From Durusdinium trenchii (taxonomy: Eukaryota; Sar; Dinophyceae; Suessiales; Symbiodiniaceae): DNA of 64,000 bases. Both the position numbers and the translations under genes were made by a program. A model generated the notes under the pieces. It made no database searches and was not told where the DNA came from. It saw nothing but the letters and a program-made list of their open reading frames with translations. This document shows positions 11,940-22,923 of the stretch, piece by piece (position 1 is the stretch's first letter; each line of letters opens with the position of its first letter). Location: NCBI GenBank assembly GCA_963970005.1, contig CAXAMN010026694.1, positions 593,175 to 657,174 on the forward strand, given 5' to 3'.

Positions 11940-12008
11940 GTGCGCCAAGATGGCGATGCCGCGCTGGCGCGCCTGGCGAAGCGCTTCGATAAGGCAGAGC
12001 TGTCGCAG
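11940..12008 (+). CDS. hisD: hisD exon 1 (first recognised), Rossmann-preceding region
   Basis: Reads VRQDGDAALARLAKRFDKAE, matching the conserved VR-GD-AL-FD segment near the N-terminus of HisD. The acceptor is GGAG|GTG. The 3' end is uncertain: a GC donor after CAG at 12006-12008 is used here, but the frame stays open to a TAA at 12090-12092 with protein-like sequence. Confidence 0.7.
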
Positions 12009-13719
12009 GCCTGTCGCAGTCAGTTGGAAGGCGAACTTCGCGCAGCGAAAGCCAAATGTTTCTTGCTGGAATTGCTGGAGAACACGAAATAAACATGTGA
12101 CCTGCAGCCGCATTGGAAATAAACAACCGTACGGATTGGAAACCGTACCCTATTTTGCAGGTTCTCATGTCAAATTCATTGGTAAACGCAGTGCTTTGTC
12201 ATGCGTTTCGCCTAAATAAAAAAAGGCTTTTTCGTGACACCTCAAGTTGCCTGTTTTTTGTGTAGCTAGCTGTCCCCAGTCAGGCTCCGAGTGCAAGTCT
12301 TTTTCATCGATGCCATTGTCGGGCAAATCAGCGGCGGCGCACCCATCCGACATGGAGCTGCTACAACGACGCAACAAACGCCAACTCAACACCAACAGTT
12401 ACCAACAGAAAAGGAGTTAGTTTCTGCCTTTTCGAAAAAGAAAACCTCAACCGCACTTTGCACCAAAGTGTGAACAACGAAAGACGGGCTTCTAACACCT
12501 GCTCTCAGTTTACCCTGCCACGATCTGAACCCAAAACTGTTTCGTGAACAAAAGAAACTAAAGGGTCAGAACAACCACGAGTTAAACCGTCTACGTGCTG
12601 GTCTAAAGAAAAAGGCTTGGCACACCACAAACGAAGAAACCACAAAAAAAAGGAGGAGGTCAAGGAACACCCGACAACCGACACAACAAAACTAAAGCAC
12701 ACGGTGGCTACTTCTTGAGCCTTCATGCTCATGAGACGTATGTGACAGCAACGAAATTACAACACCCCCCCATGTTTTCTTTTTTTGGGTCCCCGTTTAC
12801 GCTATTGCTTCAACTTGGTTAGTTATCTTGCGATATGCTCTTACGCAATGCATTGACGTGCCATAATATTTGGCTCAAGGTATGTGCGTGTGAAAACAGC
12901 CGCTCGATCGCCTTCGCTCACTGGCTCTTGTGAACCTTGTTGGACTGTGAGTTGAATCCAGGGATACTACTGTGTATTATTACACGCTCCACTGCGGGGA
13001 ATTTGACCCTCACCCCACCCCCCACCCCCCCCAACACCATGTGATGACATGACCAAGCGTCGTGGAGTCCGAAAATGTCAGAAAAGTGGGTCCGGTTTTC
13101 AGTCCCTAGGCATAAACAAGTCTCCGTGTTGGACTTAATAAGTCAAACTAACACAATTTTTGTTTGGAAAGAGCTGGAATACATGATCGAATGACCCAAC
13201 CGGGGCGTCCAATGGCCCCATACCAAGAGTCTGAAAAGAGACAACTACCGTACCATGCAACACCGTGCATGTGAAGCGGGGCATCACCCAAAGCACTGGC
13301 CTCGCAGGATGATTTGGTCATCGACGTGGCAAGTGCACCATGGCCAAAGGCAAGCAGTCTTGCTTTGAGGAGAGGGTCTTGCTCTGCCTTGCTCGTTGTT
13401 GGCTTGATCAACGATTTACAGGGTTTCGTGGGTGTGCAGGTTGTGTAGATATCCCAGTGCCCACACTCACACTCTTCAAATTTTTGTTGAGCGGCAGCTT
13501 CATGGTTGGGGGTTTCTTAGCATCAAGTCCAGCCAATGGAGCTGGGCAACCAATCCTTGACCGCATGAATCGGGCTGGCACTCTAAAACTGTGAAAAGCA
13601 ATGAATAAGACGAAACACTTTGCCTTTCGCGTTTGCAAATGTCCATTTTGGCACCTTCAGCGAGAGAGGGAAATAGATAGATAGATAGAGACAGACAGAC
13701 AGACAGACAGACAGCCAGC

Positions 13720-13795
<76 letters not shown>

Positions 13796-16700
13796 GAGAT
13801 AGACAGACCGACCGACCGACAGACAGAGAAAGAGAGATAGAGAGATAGAGATATAGAGAAATACATTCATAGATAGATAGATAGATGGATGGATGGATGG
13901 ATGGATAGATAGATAGATAGAGTTGTGTTGCACTTAACCCGAGTCAAGGTCTTACTGCAAAAGGACAAATTGACCCCAACCAAGGAGAGATGCAACGAAG
14001 ACTAGAGCACAACGCGTTAGTACAGGACCATTGTGCAGAGACTGCTTCGCAATTATGGATGGATGCAGACGTTATTGTGTGATATTGCATGCCCATATCT
14101 TGGATGCAGTGCTCATTCGGCTTTCCATTGCCACCAAGCAAGTTTGCCTCATGTCTTCCAACAAAAAGACAAGCTCTTCAAAGTGTCTTCGAAAGATCAG
14201 CAAGACAGACGACACACACACACACACATTTGTCACGATGCGAGACCCGTGCTAGTGCCAATGATAAAGGCACCTGACCTCAATGTTTTGGGGCCACTCT
14301 CGGTCTTTTTCAATGTAGGGATGTTCCAGGCACTGCACTTTGACACAAGAGGCTGGCGAGACAAGTTCTAGAGCTTTGAAGGTTTGTAGCTGGAGAAGGA
14401 TGTGATTGCAATATATGCTGAGTGCGGTGCCCATCTTTACCTTGGTGTGCAGCCAAGTCCTAGTGATAAAGCCGCATTGCGCAAAACAAAAACAACTCCA
14501 GGTGGGCGGCTTGTTTGTTTTGCTGGCTTTTAAATGTGATGCTCCTGCCAACACTGTGCTGATATACTTGTAAGCTGTAAAAGAAGCAACTCTGTTCCGT
14601 GACTCTTTGCCCGACACTATCGGCAAATCGACCACCTACGAAAGCACTGTATTGTGCTTGTTTGTTCCATGCAGTCTTCTATTGTGTTTGTCGTGTACAG
14701 TACAGTATCTTTCACACTTACGGACAATTGCACAGCCCTGAAGACCACGGGTGTTTTCATACCTTGGTCACCCCATCGGATGGCCACCGTCATTAGTCCT
14801 TTGCATGAAAGGGGCAATGAACAAAGCGACCAGCTCTTGATCCAGGACATGTTGTGCACTTTTTTCACTTTCGTTTAGAGCACCGGCGAATGGCCTTCAA
14901 CGTTCAACGGTGTGCAGGTGGAGCCCAAAGTGGCCAAGTCTTTGGATGCCGCCTACGAAAACGTGCGACGCTTCCACGCTGCACAGGCAGCGCCGGCAGA
15001 TACGCTGCTTGAAGAGTCTTCAAACAGCTTGAACGACCTCCCAGGCTTCCCTGCGATAGCATAGAACCAGAACCACATCCTATACTCACTACCAGAAGTC
15101 GCCCAAGGACGTAGCTACCAAGCAAAGATAACGTTGCTATGTGAGGTGTTCTCAAAAGGGAGTCCAATAAGCTTTGTGCTTCAATAGTGCCAGAAGCCAG
15201 AAGCCTGAACATTTTGCCTCAGAAGAAGCCGACCTTGTGCGTGGAGACGATGCCTGGTGTCGAGTCCTCCTCTTGGCACTTTCTGGACACAACACACACA
15301 CACACATGCACACGTTCGGGAAGTTGTCCTTGGCCGTCAAAGGATCTGTTTTGAGTTCTTGTCTCCCACAGAAAGGACTTGGTTGGAATTGCCGAGGTGC
15401 CGGCGCATTGCAGTACCCATTGAGGCAAGCTCGGAGTGAAGGAAATGTGATGACAAGGGATATTGGGTCCAAACCGATTACTCATCAAACACTCTCCCCT
15501 CTTGGTGCTTTGATGCTTTGGATAATGGTTCTGGAAGGTTTCTCAAGATTTTGATTGCCTGGATGCCGTTTACAACCGGTTTTGTTCTTCAACCGGAGCA
15601 CGCCCCATACTCGCAATGGGAGTGCAAGCTCTTCGATGAATTTACATGGACAGCAGAGGCCTTCCTGGAGAACTTGTGAGCAAAAATCCATGTCCGTTTG
15701 GATTTTACGTTTGACGGATGGCTCGTAGATTACATGGATGCGTGCTTGGAGGCGTGCTCTGCAATCTCATGAGTCTCAACCCTCTGGCCACTCTAGAGTG
15801 CTTTCTGGACACATGAGTGCATTGAGTGCATTCATCTACATGATCGCCATGCTTCAGGCGGTGGGCCTCTATGTGCCTGGTGGCACCGCTGTTTTACCCT
15901 CGACTGCGTGCCCCGACATGGCACAGTCCTGGCAGCAACCGTGCCAAAGGATACGATTGACATAGGCCAGTGCCAGGTCAATGCCTTTGTTGATTTATAC
16001 TTCGCAGTAGTCCTTTGCGGTCCGGGTACTTCAGCTGCACAGGTACATGCTAGCTGCGCCGGCCAAACTGGCTGGCTGCAAAGAGGCCACTGTGCACCGA
16101 AGTACTTGCGCTCAAAGAGCAGGGCTCGTTCAGTTTCTGTCAGTTCCTTCAGTCCAACCGCTTGTGTAGCAGCGTGATGGGCCGTGATGGGTGCTTGATT
16201 GATCCTGATTGCATGTCAGATTGTTCTGGCCACTCCACCTCGAGCGGATGGCAGCATTTGCCCGGAGGTGGGCACATGACTTCGCTGGTTTCTCACTAGA
16301 GAAAGATAGAACAAGCACGAAGAAGTTCAAACAAGTTATATACTTACAAGTTCCGGATTTGTGTTTTTTTTCTTTTACTTGGCAGGTGATTTATGCCGCC
16401 AAGCGTGCGGGTGCCACCAAAATCCTGAAGGCGGGTGGTGCACAGGCCATCGTCGGGAGGCCCAGCATTGTTCCATGACTCCACCCGGTTACACTGGGTG
16501 CTGTGTGCAAACGAAGCTACAAAAATCATATATACATGTAGCTGAATGTGTATATTACATAATATGTGTATATAGGCAGACACTACTCATTCTACTTTGG
16601 CTGTGGCTCAAAATACTTCCTCCAAGATCTAAAGACAGGTAACGCCCCAAGGGCTCAAGAGCAAAGCAAGCTTGATTGTGAAAGCAAAGCCGGTGAGAAA

Positions 16701-19700
16701 CTGGTAGGGATGTTCTGAAAACCTGCGACCGAAAGTAAGGCGGGAGACGGCCTTTTCATGGCCTTTTCAGCTTTCGCCGAGCCAACGGTTTGACCGCTGA
16801 GGCAGCCATGGCCTTTGGCACAAAGAGCTGCCCAAAGGTTGAGAATTCAGTCTCAGCTTTCTTGTTTTACAACAACGATTTCCTGTAGTTTGAAGGACAA
16901 CCTCACTCTAAAGCCTGCGTGCAAGATCTTGCAGGTGCACAAGATTACCGGACCTGGCAACCAGTATGTGACCGCAGCAAAGATGATGCTGCAAGCCGAT
17001 GACGAGGCTGCTAGTTCTTTCCGTGTTCGAAGTAGGAAGGGAGTGCGCTTGCATAAGCGAGTGCCACTTGCGAATTGTGTAATTATGTGTAATCGCCCCT
17101 TCAAAATGTCCGTCGGCAGGCAGCTGTGTCCATCGACATGCCAGCCGGCCCATCGGAGCAGCTTTGTGATGGCCCCAGCAAAGCTAGTCTCTCGTGGAAT
17201 CTAGTGTGATCCAAGTCACCGTCCGGAGTGGATTGAGACACATGGAGTGAATATATATATATATAATATGTATATTATATGATATGCGTAAATCTCTCTC
17301 TCTCTCTATATATATATATACTTGGATCTAATTGGGTCTACTCATCTGACGAGTGAAGGGTATCGCAGAGGTTTTGAGACCCAGTTTGACCCCCTTTCGT
17401 CACCAGTGAACTAGACGCCCCGAAGTCTTTGTTCTTGTAGAAGTCCTTGTAGGTTGGCACCGGACATTGTATTCTTGGTTCTGTTGCATTCCTGTTGCAG
17501 CAGAGTATAACTATATATTGTATTTGTCACACAAGTCCTACCTTGCAGGCATTTTTGATGTGACCAGCGACCCTTCCTTCGTGGTAGCAGACTTGCTCTC
17601 ACAGGCCAAGATTGTCTCTTCATCTTTCAGAATGGATCAACATAGGCAAATGCCTTACTGGCCTCAAGAACTCTGCAGCTTGTGAGGCTGCGGAGGAGGT
17701 TTACCCCTTGTTTCAACCCAGATCCGGCTTGGTCGTAACTATATAGGTTTTGGCAAGCCAAACTTGTCTTCGACAAGGCATCCGTCCGCCTTTGCGCAGG
17801 CTGAGCACGGTCCTGACTCCCAAGTAGTGGGTGCTGCCCTTGGCAGAAAGAGAGACAAAGGTTTAAAAAAACATAAAACAGACTGATGTATAAGGACTTA
17901 CAATGTACATACCCTCGGATAGAGAAGATGGTGCAGAAGGTACATCTAGAGGTAGGCAATCAGATAGGACAGACGGAATCTCGCATAGATTGATGGTGCT
18001 CCTGCGAAAGCAATTGCACTGAACGATGCACACAACCTCACTGCGCCAATTGTTTGATGTCAGGTGTTTTTGTGAGTCCTTCAGGCAGGGCAGCAACCGA
18101 CTTTTGTTTGATTGCGAAGCTTCAAACAATTCACATGAAATGGGACCTCTGATCTCGCTTTTAGACCAATGATTGCCAATGAAGTTGTGGACTGTAGACA
18201 CATTGGATTGTTGCCGGAGCTATACACATTTTGTCAGCCTATGCAAAATTATGCAAAGCCAAACTTAAAATAGCTTGACAGAAGCAACCGGCAAGGTGAG
18301 ACCCAGAGCTATTTGTCCAGACTGCGAGAAGAATTCGAGCAGCAGACCAGCAAGTTGTCCAGACGGGACATCACGAAGGCAGGGCACGAAGTTGAAATAC
18401 TTTGAAATACATCGCATCATTTTATCTTTAAATGGGGGGTAGGCCGCTTGTTGAGGTGGGTTAGCTAGAGTAGCTAGTAGAAGCTAGGTAGCTAGTACCT
18501 ACAAGTAAGCTACTACATATGGCGGGGGAAGCTTCCTTGAAGAAGCGCTCGCACTTCCTTCGCTTCCTAGAATTTTAGGGAAACTTACGGGGGGTATACT
18601 TTAGTGGTATATATATATATATTATTTTGTTTTTTAGCGGGATATATCTTTTTATGGCTTAGCTGGCGAGAGGAAGGAAGGCAGGACGGAAGGAAGGAAG
18701 GCAGGAAGGAAGGAAGGAAGGAAGGCAGTTGCAAAACTTTGCCCAGATACCCAGCGCAGAGACCATTGCAGTTATCAAAGGAAGATTCATTGGGGAAACT
18801 CTGTGACATCTGTTTTGTGGTCGAGCCAAGTTACAGTACCACAAACCAACCAACTGTGCCATGGTTGGTTATGAACCGGTCAGGCTGCTGTTGTCACTAG
18901 TTTGCATTGCGGGGAGGCGCTGCGCCCTTCCCCGCGCCTTCTCCCGCTTTTAATTCCCCAGATAGCGAAGCTATGGGGTTCTTACTTCAAATAACAATGA
19001 GTTGCCCGTGCGCGCTTTCGAGACAGGTTGCTGGTGCTGGTGCTGGGTGCCGGTGCTGGTGCTGTGAGCTGGCTGTGCACGTGGTGGAGACAGGTTGCTG
19101 GTGCTGGTGCTGGGTGCCGGTGCTGGTGGTGTTGCTGGTGCCGGTGCTGGGTGCCGGGTGCCGGTGCTGGTGCTGGTGCTGTGAGCTGGNNNNNNNNNNC
19201 CGGGTGCCGGTGCTGGTGCTGGTGCTGTGAGCTGGCTGTGCACGTGCTGAGTACCGGTGCTGGGTGCTGGTGCCGGCGCCGTGAGCTGGCGTGCCGGTGC
19301 TCGGTACTGGTGCCCGCATGTGACAGTGAAGTGAAAGCAACCGCCGCTTCTTGACAGTGAAGGGTGGCAACCTGCCGCTTGTAGCAGTGAAGGGCGACCA
19401 ACAGCCGAAGTGCCAGCAGTCATGGGCCGCATGAACTTATGCACGCAACATCATACGGTGTGTCGCTTGAGGGTCTTCGTATACTAGCGCTGTGGGGTAT
19501 TTACACTCTTCAGGTATTGTTTTGGCCGACAGCTGTGTCAACCGCTGTACTGTTTGCGCGCGTACTTTTGTACGTATAATGTTCTATGCGCAACGTCAGG
19601 CTCTCAACCGATCATTGTTTCAGCGTGCTTCAGCATGCTACACACACAATAGTCGTGCTGGGTACTGCTTGGCCTTGGCCTTGGCCTTGGCATAAACTTA

Positions 19701-22039
19701 TACGCGCAAGATCATACGGCCTTATCGTTCTTCAGACCGTTGCTTCAGGAATGCTACAAAGTCAATATCGTGGTGCTGGATACTGCTTGGCCTTGGGCCT
19801 GTTTGCGTGCATACTTTTTGTGCGCATAAACTTACGCGCGCAAGATCATACGTTGTTATTCCCAAGTAGGGATAGCTATGGGGTTCTTACTGCAAATAAG
19901 AGTGAGCCGCGCGCGCTTTCGAAAGGGTGTCGGCGCTGGTGCTGGTGTTGCGGTCCTGGGTGCTGGTGCTGTGAGCTGGCTGAGCGCGCGCGTTTAAGAC
20001 GGGCGGCGGCGCTGGTCGGGCCGCTGCCGGTGTTGTCAGCTGGCAAAGCGCGCCGGTGCTGGTGTCAGCTGGTTGTGCGCGCTGTGGAGGTGCCGTAAGC
20101 TGGCTGTGCAGGCCAGCCAGTCGCGTGTCAACAGGTCGTGGGATTCTGCCTAGCTATCTGGGTCTATGCTGGTGTAATTTTTTAGGGTAGAAATAGTTTC
20201 TGGTATAGCTATCTAGATCCCAAGGAGCTGTAAAAGGGAATTCAAAAGCAAATGTAAAGGGATACTTATGAGGACAGTTTAGTAAAAAACATGAGATTTA
20301 GAAGAACCGTGAAAAGGACAACAACCTTTTTGAAGGACAGTTAACATAAATATTAGAGGAACTAACCATTAACCAAAATCACATGAAAACTACAAAAGAC
20401 TAAACCCCATCCAAAAAATATAACACTGAAACAATAACTAAAACTAATTGAAAACCAGGTAGAACTAGTTGGAAACTCTTTAAAACTACAGAAGACTAAC
20501 GCCTTAAAACACCATCCCACTAAAAACAAAAATATTCCGCTAAAAATCCGCAACCAAACTTAAGCTAGTAGGTTCGTAGGTTTGAGGCCATCGCTCTTAG
20601 GTTGGAGGCCATTGCGATTGATTCAACTTTCCATTCTTTCAGATATCCTTTTGCCACACCAAAGTTGCAATTTTGGCAAGCAACACTTCTTGTCCTTGGC
20701 ACAGCAAGCTCTGAGCAAGAGCTTTGTCATCGTCGTCAACTCCCTAGACGCTGCCATGAGCTTCTCCAACGGGTGCGCTCTGCCTAGATGCTCCAAAGGT
20801 TTCACAGAGCACAAACTTGCGATCTTTGAAGCACTTCAGGGGTGACACTGAACGCAGCCAGGTATGGCCCAGAACACCTTGTGGTTCAAACGGCAGACCC
20901 CGAGGCAGGGCTCGATTGAGTCAAGTACAGCAGGATTCAATTTTCACCTGAATCACTACTGCGAGCCGCCACGAGCGACATGAGTGCCGCCACAACTGGG
21001 ACAATTTCAGTGTGGTGAGATTGTTTATGCTAATGGCAAAGAGTTCTCATGCCTAGTCAAAGAATCCAAAATAATCGAAATATCAGCTGAAACAGAGCTT
21101 GGAAAGACCGTCTTCACCTACATGAGTGCACGACGCGATCAGGCGTACCTAGAAAAAGTGGTCAACGCAGGCTCTGTTTTTATGGGTTTGGGGACTCAGT
21201 GAGTGATTGAACTACAGCATTTTGTCGCTTTGTCAATGTTTCAGCTATCTCTCAGTGACTCAGTAATTTTTACACGTTCAAGTACATGTGATACATTTTC
21301 TTACAAGGTTGCGCACTCCAGGGACAGTAGAGAGCAGAGAATCTACGTGAGCAAAAACTCCTGGCAGTATCTAGTGAACAGAAACAAAATACTCTCGTTT
21401 TCATTGAACAGGTTCTCTCCATCGGGAAATAAGACATTAACCGAGCAACTGCCAAGATGCCTGGGTGTTGGGAGACGATGTTACACAAATTTTCATATGA
21501 GATCCAGATCCAGCAGCCATGTTGTGCGGACTCTTACTGGGAAGCGGCGTGCTTCTGCGCGTCATAAGTTCAAGTTGAGGCGCCTTTGCGCCGGAGAGTT
21601 GTGGAGACTATGCCAGCGGCACAAACCATTGTAGGCACCTGAGGGGCATTGCAATTATATAATTTTCTGCAAGAAACTTCGCGAATTAGGAGGAGTTCAC
21701 ACACTTGAGCAACTTTTCAGTCTATACTGTCTATACTACTCTACAAATCTATTCTTGCAGGTCGAAGCTTTTCAGTGCTACAGCATCTAGCATCCAGCAT
21801 TGCTATGAAGATGTTGCAGCCGATGTTCGCGTTTGGAAGAGAAGCTCTGAACATCCGCAACAGTGCCTAGAAGGCTGTAGTAGCTTCCCCCTCTTGTGTT
21901 CAACTCCGCTTTGTTCAGACTGAGGTTTGCCAACAAGTGGGTATGCTAGACAGTTTGGAGGTGTCTCCACAGACACGTGCGCCTCCCGCTGGGAGGTTCT
22001 TGCCGAGTTCAGCTGCTTTTTTCAGCGTAGGGTTGTGAC

Positions 22040-22097
<58 letters not shown>

Positions 22098-22798
22098 AAG
22101 AGCTCCACCTTCCCTAACCTCCTCTCCTGACACTTTAAGTTGACCACAGATCTTATAGACCTTATTTGCCAACCGTCGAAGTGACCGAAGACGAAAGTAG
22201 TAAGGCTTGTAAGGAGCCAGGAGGTTGCAACATCTCCGTTCTTGCAAACAGAGTTCCCTCACAACCAGATGGATCCGCCCAAGAGAACAAGAGCACAATG
22301 CACAAGGCTTTTGATGTCATGGTCATGGTTTCCTCAAGCGGCGTGTCCTTCAATCAAAGTCCCGTTAAAAAGGCTTACTTAGAGTTGCAGAACAAGCTAG
22401 CGCTCAACATGAAATATATGATGGGGATTGATGGGGTACCCCAAGATGCAGGCCTTTCCGGTTCATCCCTTGCCCTCCCAAAGACCAACATGTCAACAGC
22501 CTGTGGAGGTATTTGAAGTATGTCACTGTACAAAAGCTCACACCTGCCGGATTGAAGAGAGTAGGACCCCATGTCGAGGCTGGGACTGGGCAAACTTGGC
22601 AGAATATGAGGATGCAACAGCATGTTCATTTGTACGTGTAAAGCACACATCTAAACTTAAGCACTTTCACTTCAGTCAGTCCCTTTGAGTTCAGACCCGC
22701 TTTCTGCTTTGATTCTTGTTGACCACGTGCAGGTCATAGCAGACGTTGAAGAGCTCGAAGCGCACAGGTGGCTTGAAAGCAATAACACCCCAAAATAA
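11940..22798 (+). CDS. hisD: Histidinol dehydrogenase (EC 1.1.1.23), about 21 exons
   Basis: The enzyme oxidises L-histidinol through L-histidinal to L-histidine with two NAD, the last step of histidine synthesis. Exons joined in order read as a colinear HisD from the VRQDGDAALA region to the C-terminus. Zinc ligands equivalent to E. coli Gln259 and His262 (LLSQ-AEHG), Asp360 (GDYASGTNH) and His419 (EELEAHRW) are present, as are the catalytic Glu-His pair (YGPEHL). From exon 2 to the TAA at 22796-22798 every junction is in phase. About 16 residues between exons 1 and 2 and the N-terminus were not found, so the 5' end is open. A longer fusion, such as the HIS4 type, cannot be excluded. Introns use GT or GC donors and almost all acceptors are AG|G. 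No frameshift or in-frame stop is seen, so it looks functional. Confidence 0.93.
12858..12885 (+). other. Degenerate dinoflagellate spliced-leader-like site
   Basis: GCCATAATATTTGGCTCAAG followed directly by GTATGT. The last 11 bases, TTTGGCTCAAG, match the 3' end of the dinoflagellate spliced leader (CCGTAGCCATTTTGGCTCAAG) and are followed by a splice-donor-like GTATGT, as in a leader RNA gene. The 5' half matches only with an insertion and a missing base. It could be a decayed leader gene, a relic of a reinserted transcript, or chance. Confidence 0.3.
13671..13935. repeat. Compound tetranucleotide satellite (ATAG/ACAG/GCAG/ATGG)
   Basis: A continuous 265-base run of four-base units whose sequence changes by single steps: ATAG, ACAG, GCAG, ACAG, ACCG, ATAG, ATGG, ATAG. 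It lies in the presumed first long hisD intron. Confidence 0.95.
14918..16451 (+). CDS. hisD: hisD exons 2-8 (N-terminal NAD-domain half)
   Basis: Exons: 14918-14986 (ENVRRFHAAQ), 15223-15263 (CVETMPGV), 15397-15424 (CRRIAVPIE, only 28 bases), 15858-15907 (AVGLYVPGGTAVLPST), 16043-16091 (MLAAPAKLAGCKEAT), 16220-16267 (IVLATPPRADGSICPE) and 16386-16451 (VIYAAKRAGATKILKAGGAQ). Each junction keeps the frame and each segment aligns in order with the HisD family. Donors after the exons ending 14986 and 15424 are GC; the others are GT. A decoy reading at about 15919-15976 resembles the VLATPP segment but is out of order and is replaced by the true exon at 16220. Confidence 0.93.
16802..18378 (+). 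CDS. hisD: hisD exons 9-14 (core with zinc ligands)
   Basis: Exons: 16802-16837 (AAMAFGTKSCPK), 16935-17006 (KITGPGNQYVTAAKMMLQ), 17120-17165 (AAVSIDMPAGPSE), 17549-17604 (DPSFVVADLLSQ), 17800-17830 (AEHGPDSQVV) and 18296-18378 (YLSRLREEFEQQ, SRRDITK). The intron at 17605-17799 falls between the zinc-ligand Gln and His of the LLSQAEHG motif. GC donors follow 17006, 17604 and 18378. The join 17830/18296 gives a segment a few residues shorter than in yeast or E. coli, so that border is the least certain. Confidence 0.92.
17252..17325. repeat. TA/TC microsatellite
   Basis: Runs of TA, then TCTCTCTC, then TATATA inside a hisD intron. Confidence 0.85.
18663..18726. repeat. GGAA/GGCA tetranucleotide repeat
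   Basis: About 15 units of GGAA interspersed with GGCA and GGAC in the large hisD intron 14. Confidence 0.9.
18953..19189. repeat. Partial upstream unit of the long GGTGCTG repeat
   Basis: Begins ATTCCCCAGATAGCGAAGCT and GGGGTTCTTACT, the same module seen at about 659-700 and 19858-19900, then a GGTGCTGGTGCCGG minisatellite up to the gap. The 18953-19857 and 19858-20180 parts therefore look like two tandem units, the second truncated. Confidence 0.75.
19190..19199. other. Assembly gap (10 N)
   Basis: Ten Ns inside the GGTGCTG minisatellite. The true length is unknown. Confidence 0.99.
19200..20180. repeat. Long GGTGCTG-rich repeat, copy 2
   Basis: Direct-repeat partner of 1-989, in the same orientation, with only scattered differences. 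It sits wholly inside hisD intron 14. Similarity ends at GGTGTAATTT. Confidence 0.9.
20573..20618. repeat. GGTTGGAGGCCATCGC repeat cluster
   Basis: Two copies of the dispersed unit at the 3' end of hisD intron 14, close to the exon at 20705. Confidence 0.75.
20705..22798 (+). CDS. hisD: hisD exons 15-21 (catalytic pair to stop)
   Basis: Exons: 20705-20772 (QALSKSFVIVVNSLDAAM), 20862-20904 (YGPEHLVVQTADPE, the catalytic Glu-His), 21143-21185 (YLEKVVNAGSVFM), 21580-21630 (FAPESCGDYASGTNH), 21925-21976 (LPTSGYARQFGGVSTD), 22509-22578 (LKYVTVQKLTPAGLKRVGPH) and 22733-22798 (VIADVEELEAHRWLESNN, then TAA). Every junction is phase-compatible and the order matches the family. GC donors follow 20904 and 22578; the other donors are GT. 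The C-terminal tail after EAHRW is short. Confidence 0.94.
22038..22101. repeat. AG dinucleotide repeat
   Basis: Mostly GA/AG units with a few AAAG interruptions, inside a hisD intron. Confidence 0.9.
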
Positions 22799-22923
22799 AA
22801 CACTACAAATGAACACACCTTTTCTTGAGGGTCAGTCCTTGAGGGAGAGAAGGGTAGAAGGAGACGAGGCGAGGAAAAAAACCGGTTAGCCAATCGAAAG
22901 GATCTTATTCTGTTCGGCTCCAG

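Larger units (their letters stand above)
12009..14917 (+). other. hisD: Presumed hisD intron, 2.9 kb, with one unplaced exon
   Basis: About 16 residues of HisD should lie in this interval and were not located; a weak candidate near 14170-14210 (KLFKVSSKDQQDR) does not fit the phase. The interval contains a spliced-leader-like motif at 12858 and a large tetranucleotide satellite at 13671-13935. Two short open frames at 13148-13411 (-) and 13340-13594 (+) overlap and are unsupported. Confidence 0.5.
18379..20704 (+). other. hisD: hisD intron 14, enlarged by repeats
   Basis: At 2326 bases this is several times longer than the other hisD introns from exon 2 onward (89-532 bases). It holds a GGAA microsatellite, a partial and a complete copy of the long GGTGCTG-rich element, a 10-base assembly gap at 19190-19199 and a GGTTGGAGGCCAT cluster near its end. 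No exon is needed here: residues ...RRDITK (ending 18378) join directly to QALSKS (from 20705). Confidence 0.85.

Noticed and set aside
12009..12092. Continuation of the first hisD exon frame to a TAA, suggesting a terminal exon
   Set aside because: HisD sequence continues in phase in exons from 14918 onward, so a stop at 12090 would truncate the enzyme. Kept only as an uncertainty about the donor position.
13583..13933. Ser/Leu/Cys-rich minus-strand frame
   Set aside because: Pure translation of the tetranucleotide satellite.
15919..15976. A frame reading VLAATVPKDTID that resembles the HisD VLATPP segment
   Set aside because: It directly abuts the preceding exon with no room for an intron and comes before the LAAPAKLAGC segment, out of family order. 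The true exon is 16220-16267 (IVLATPPRADGSI).
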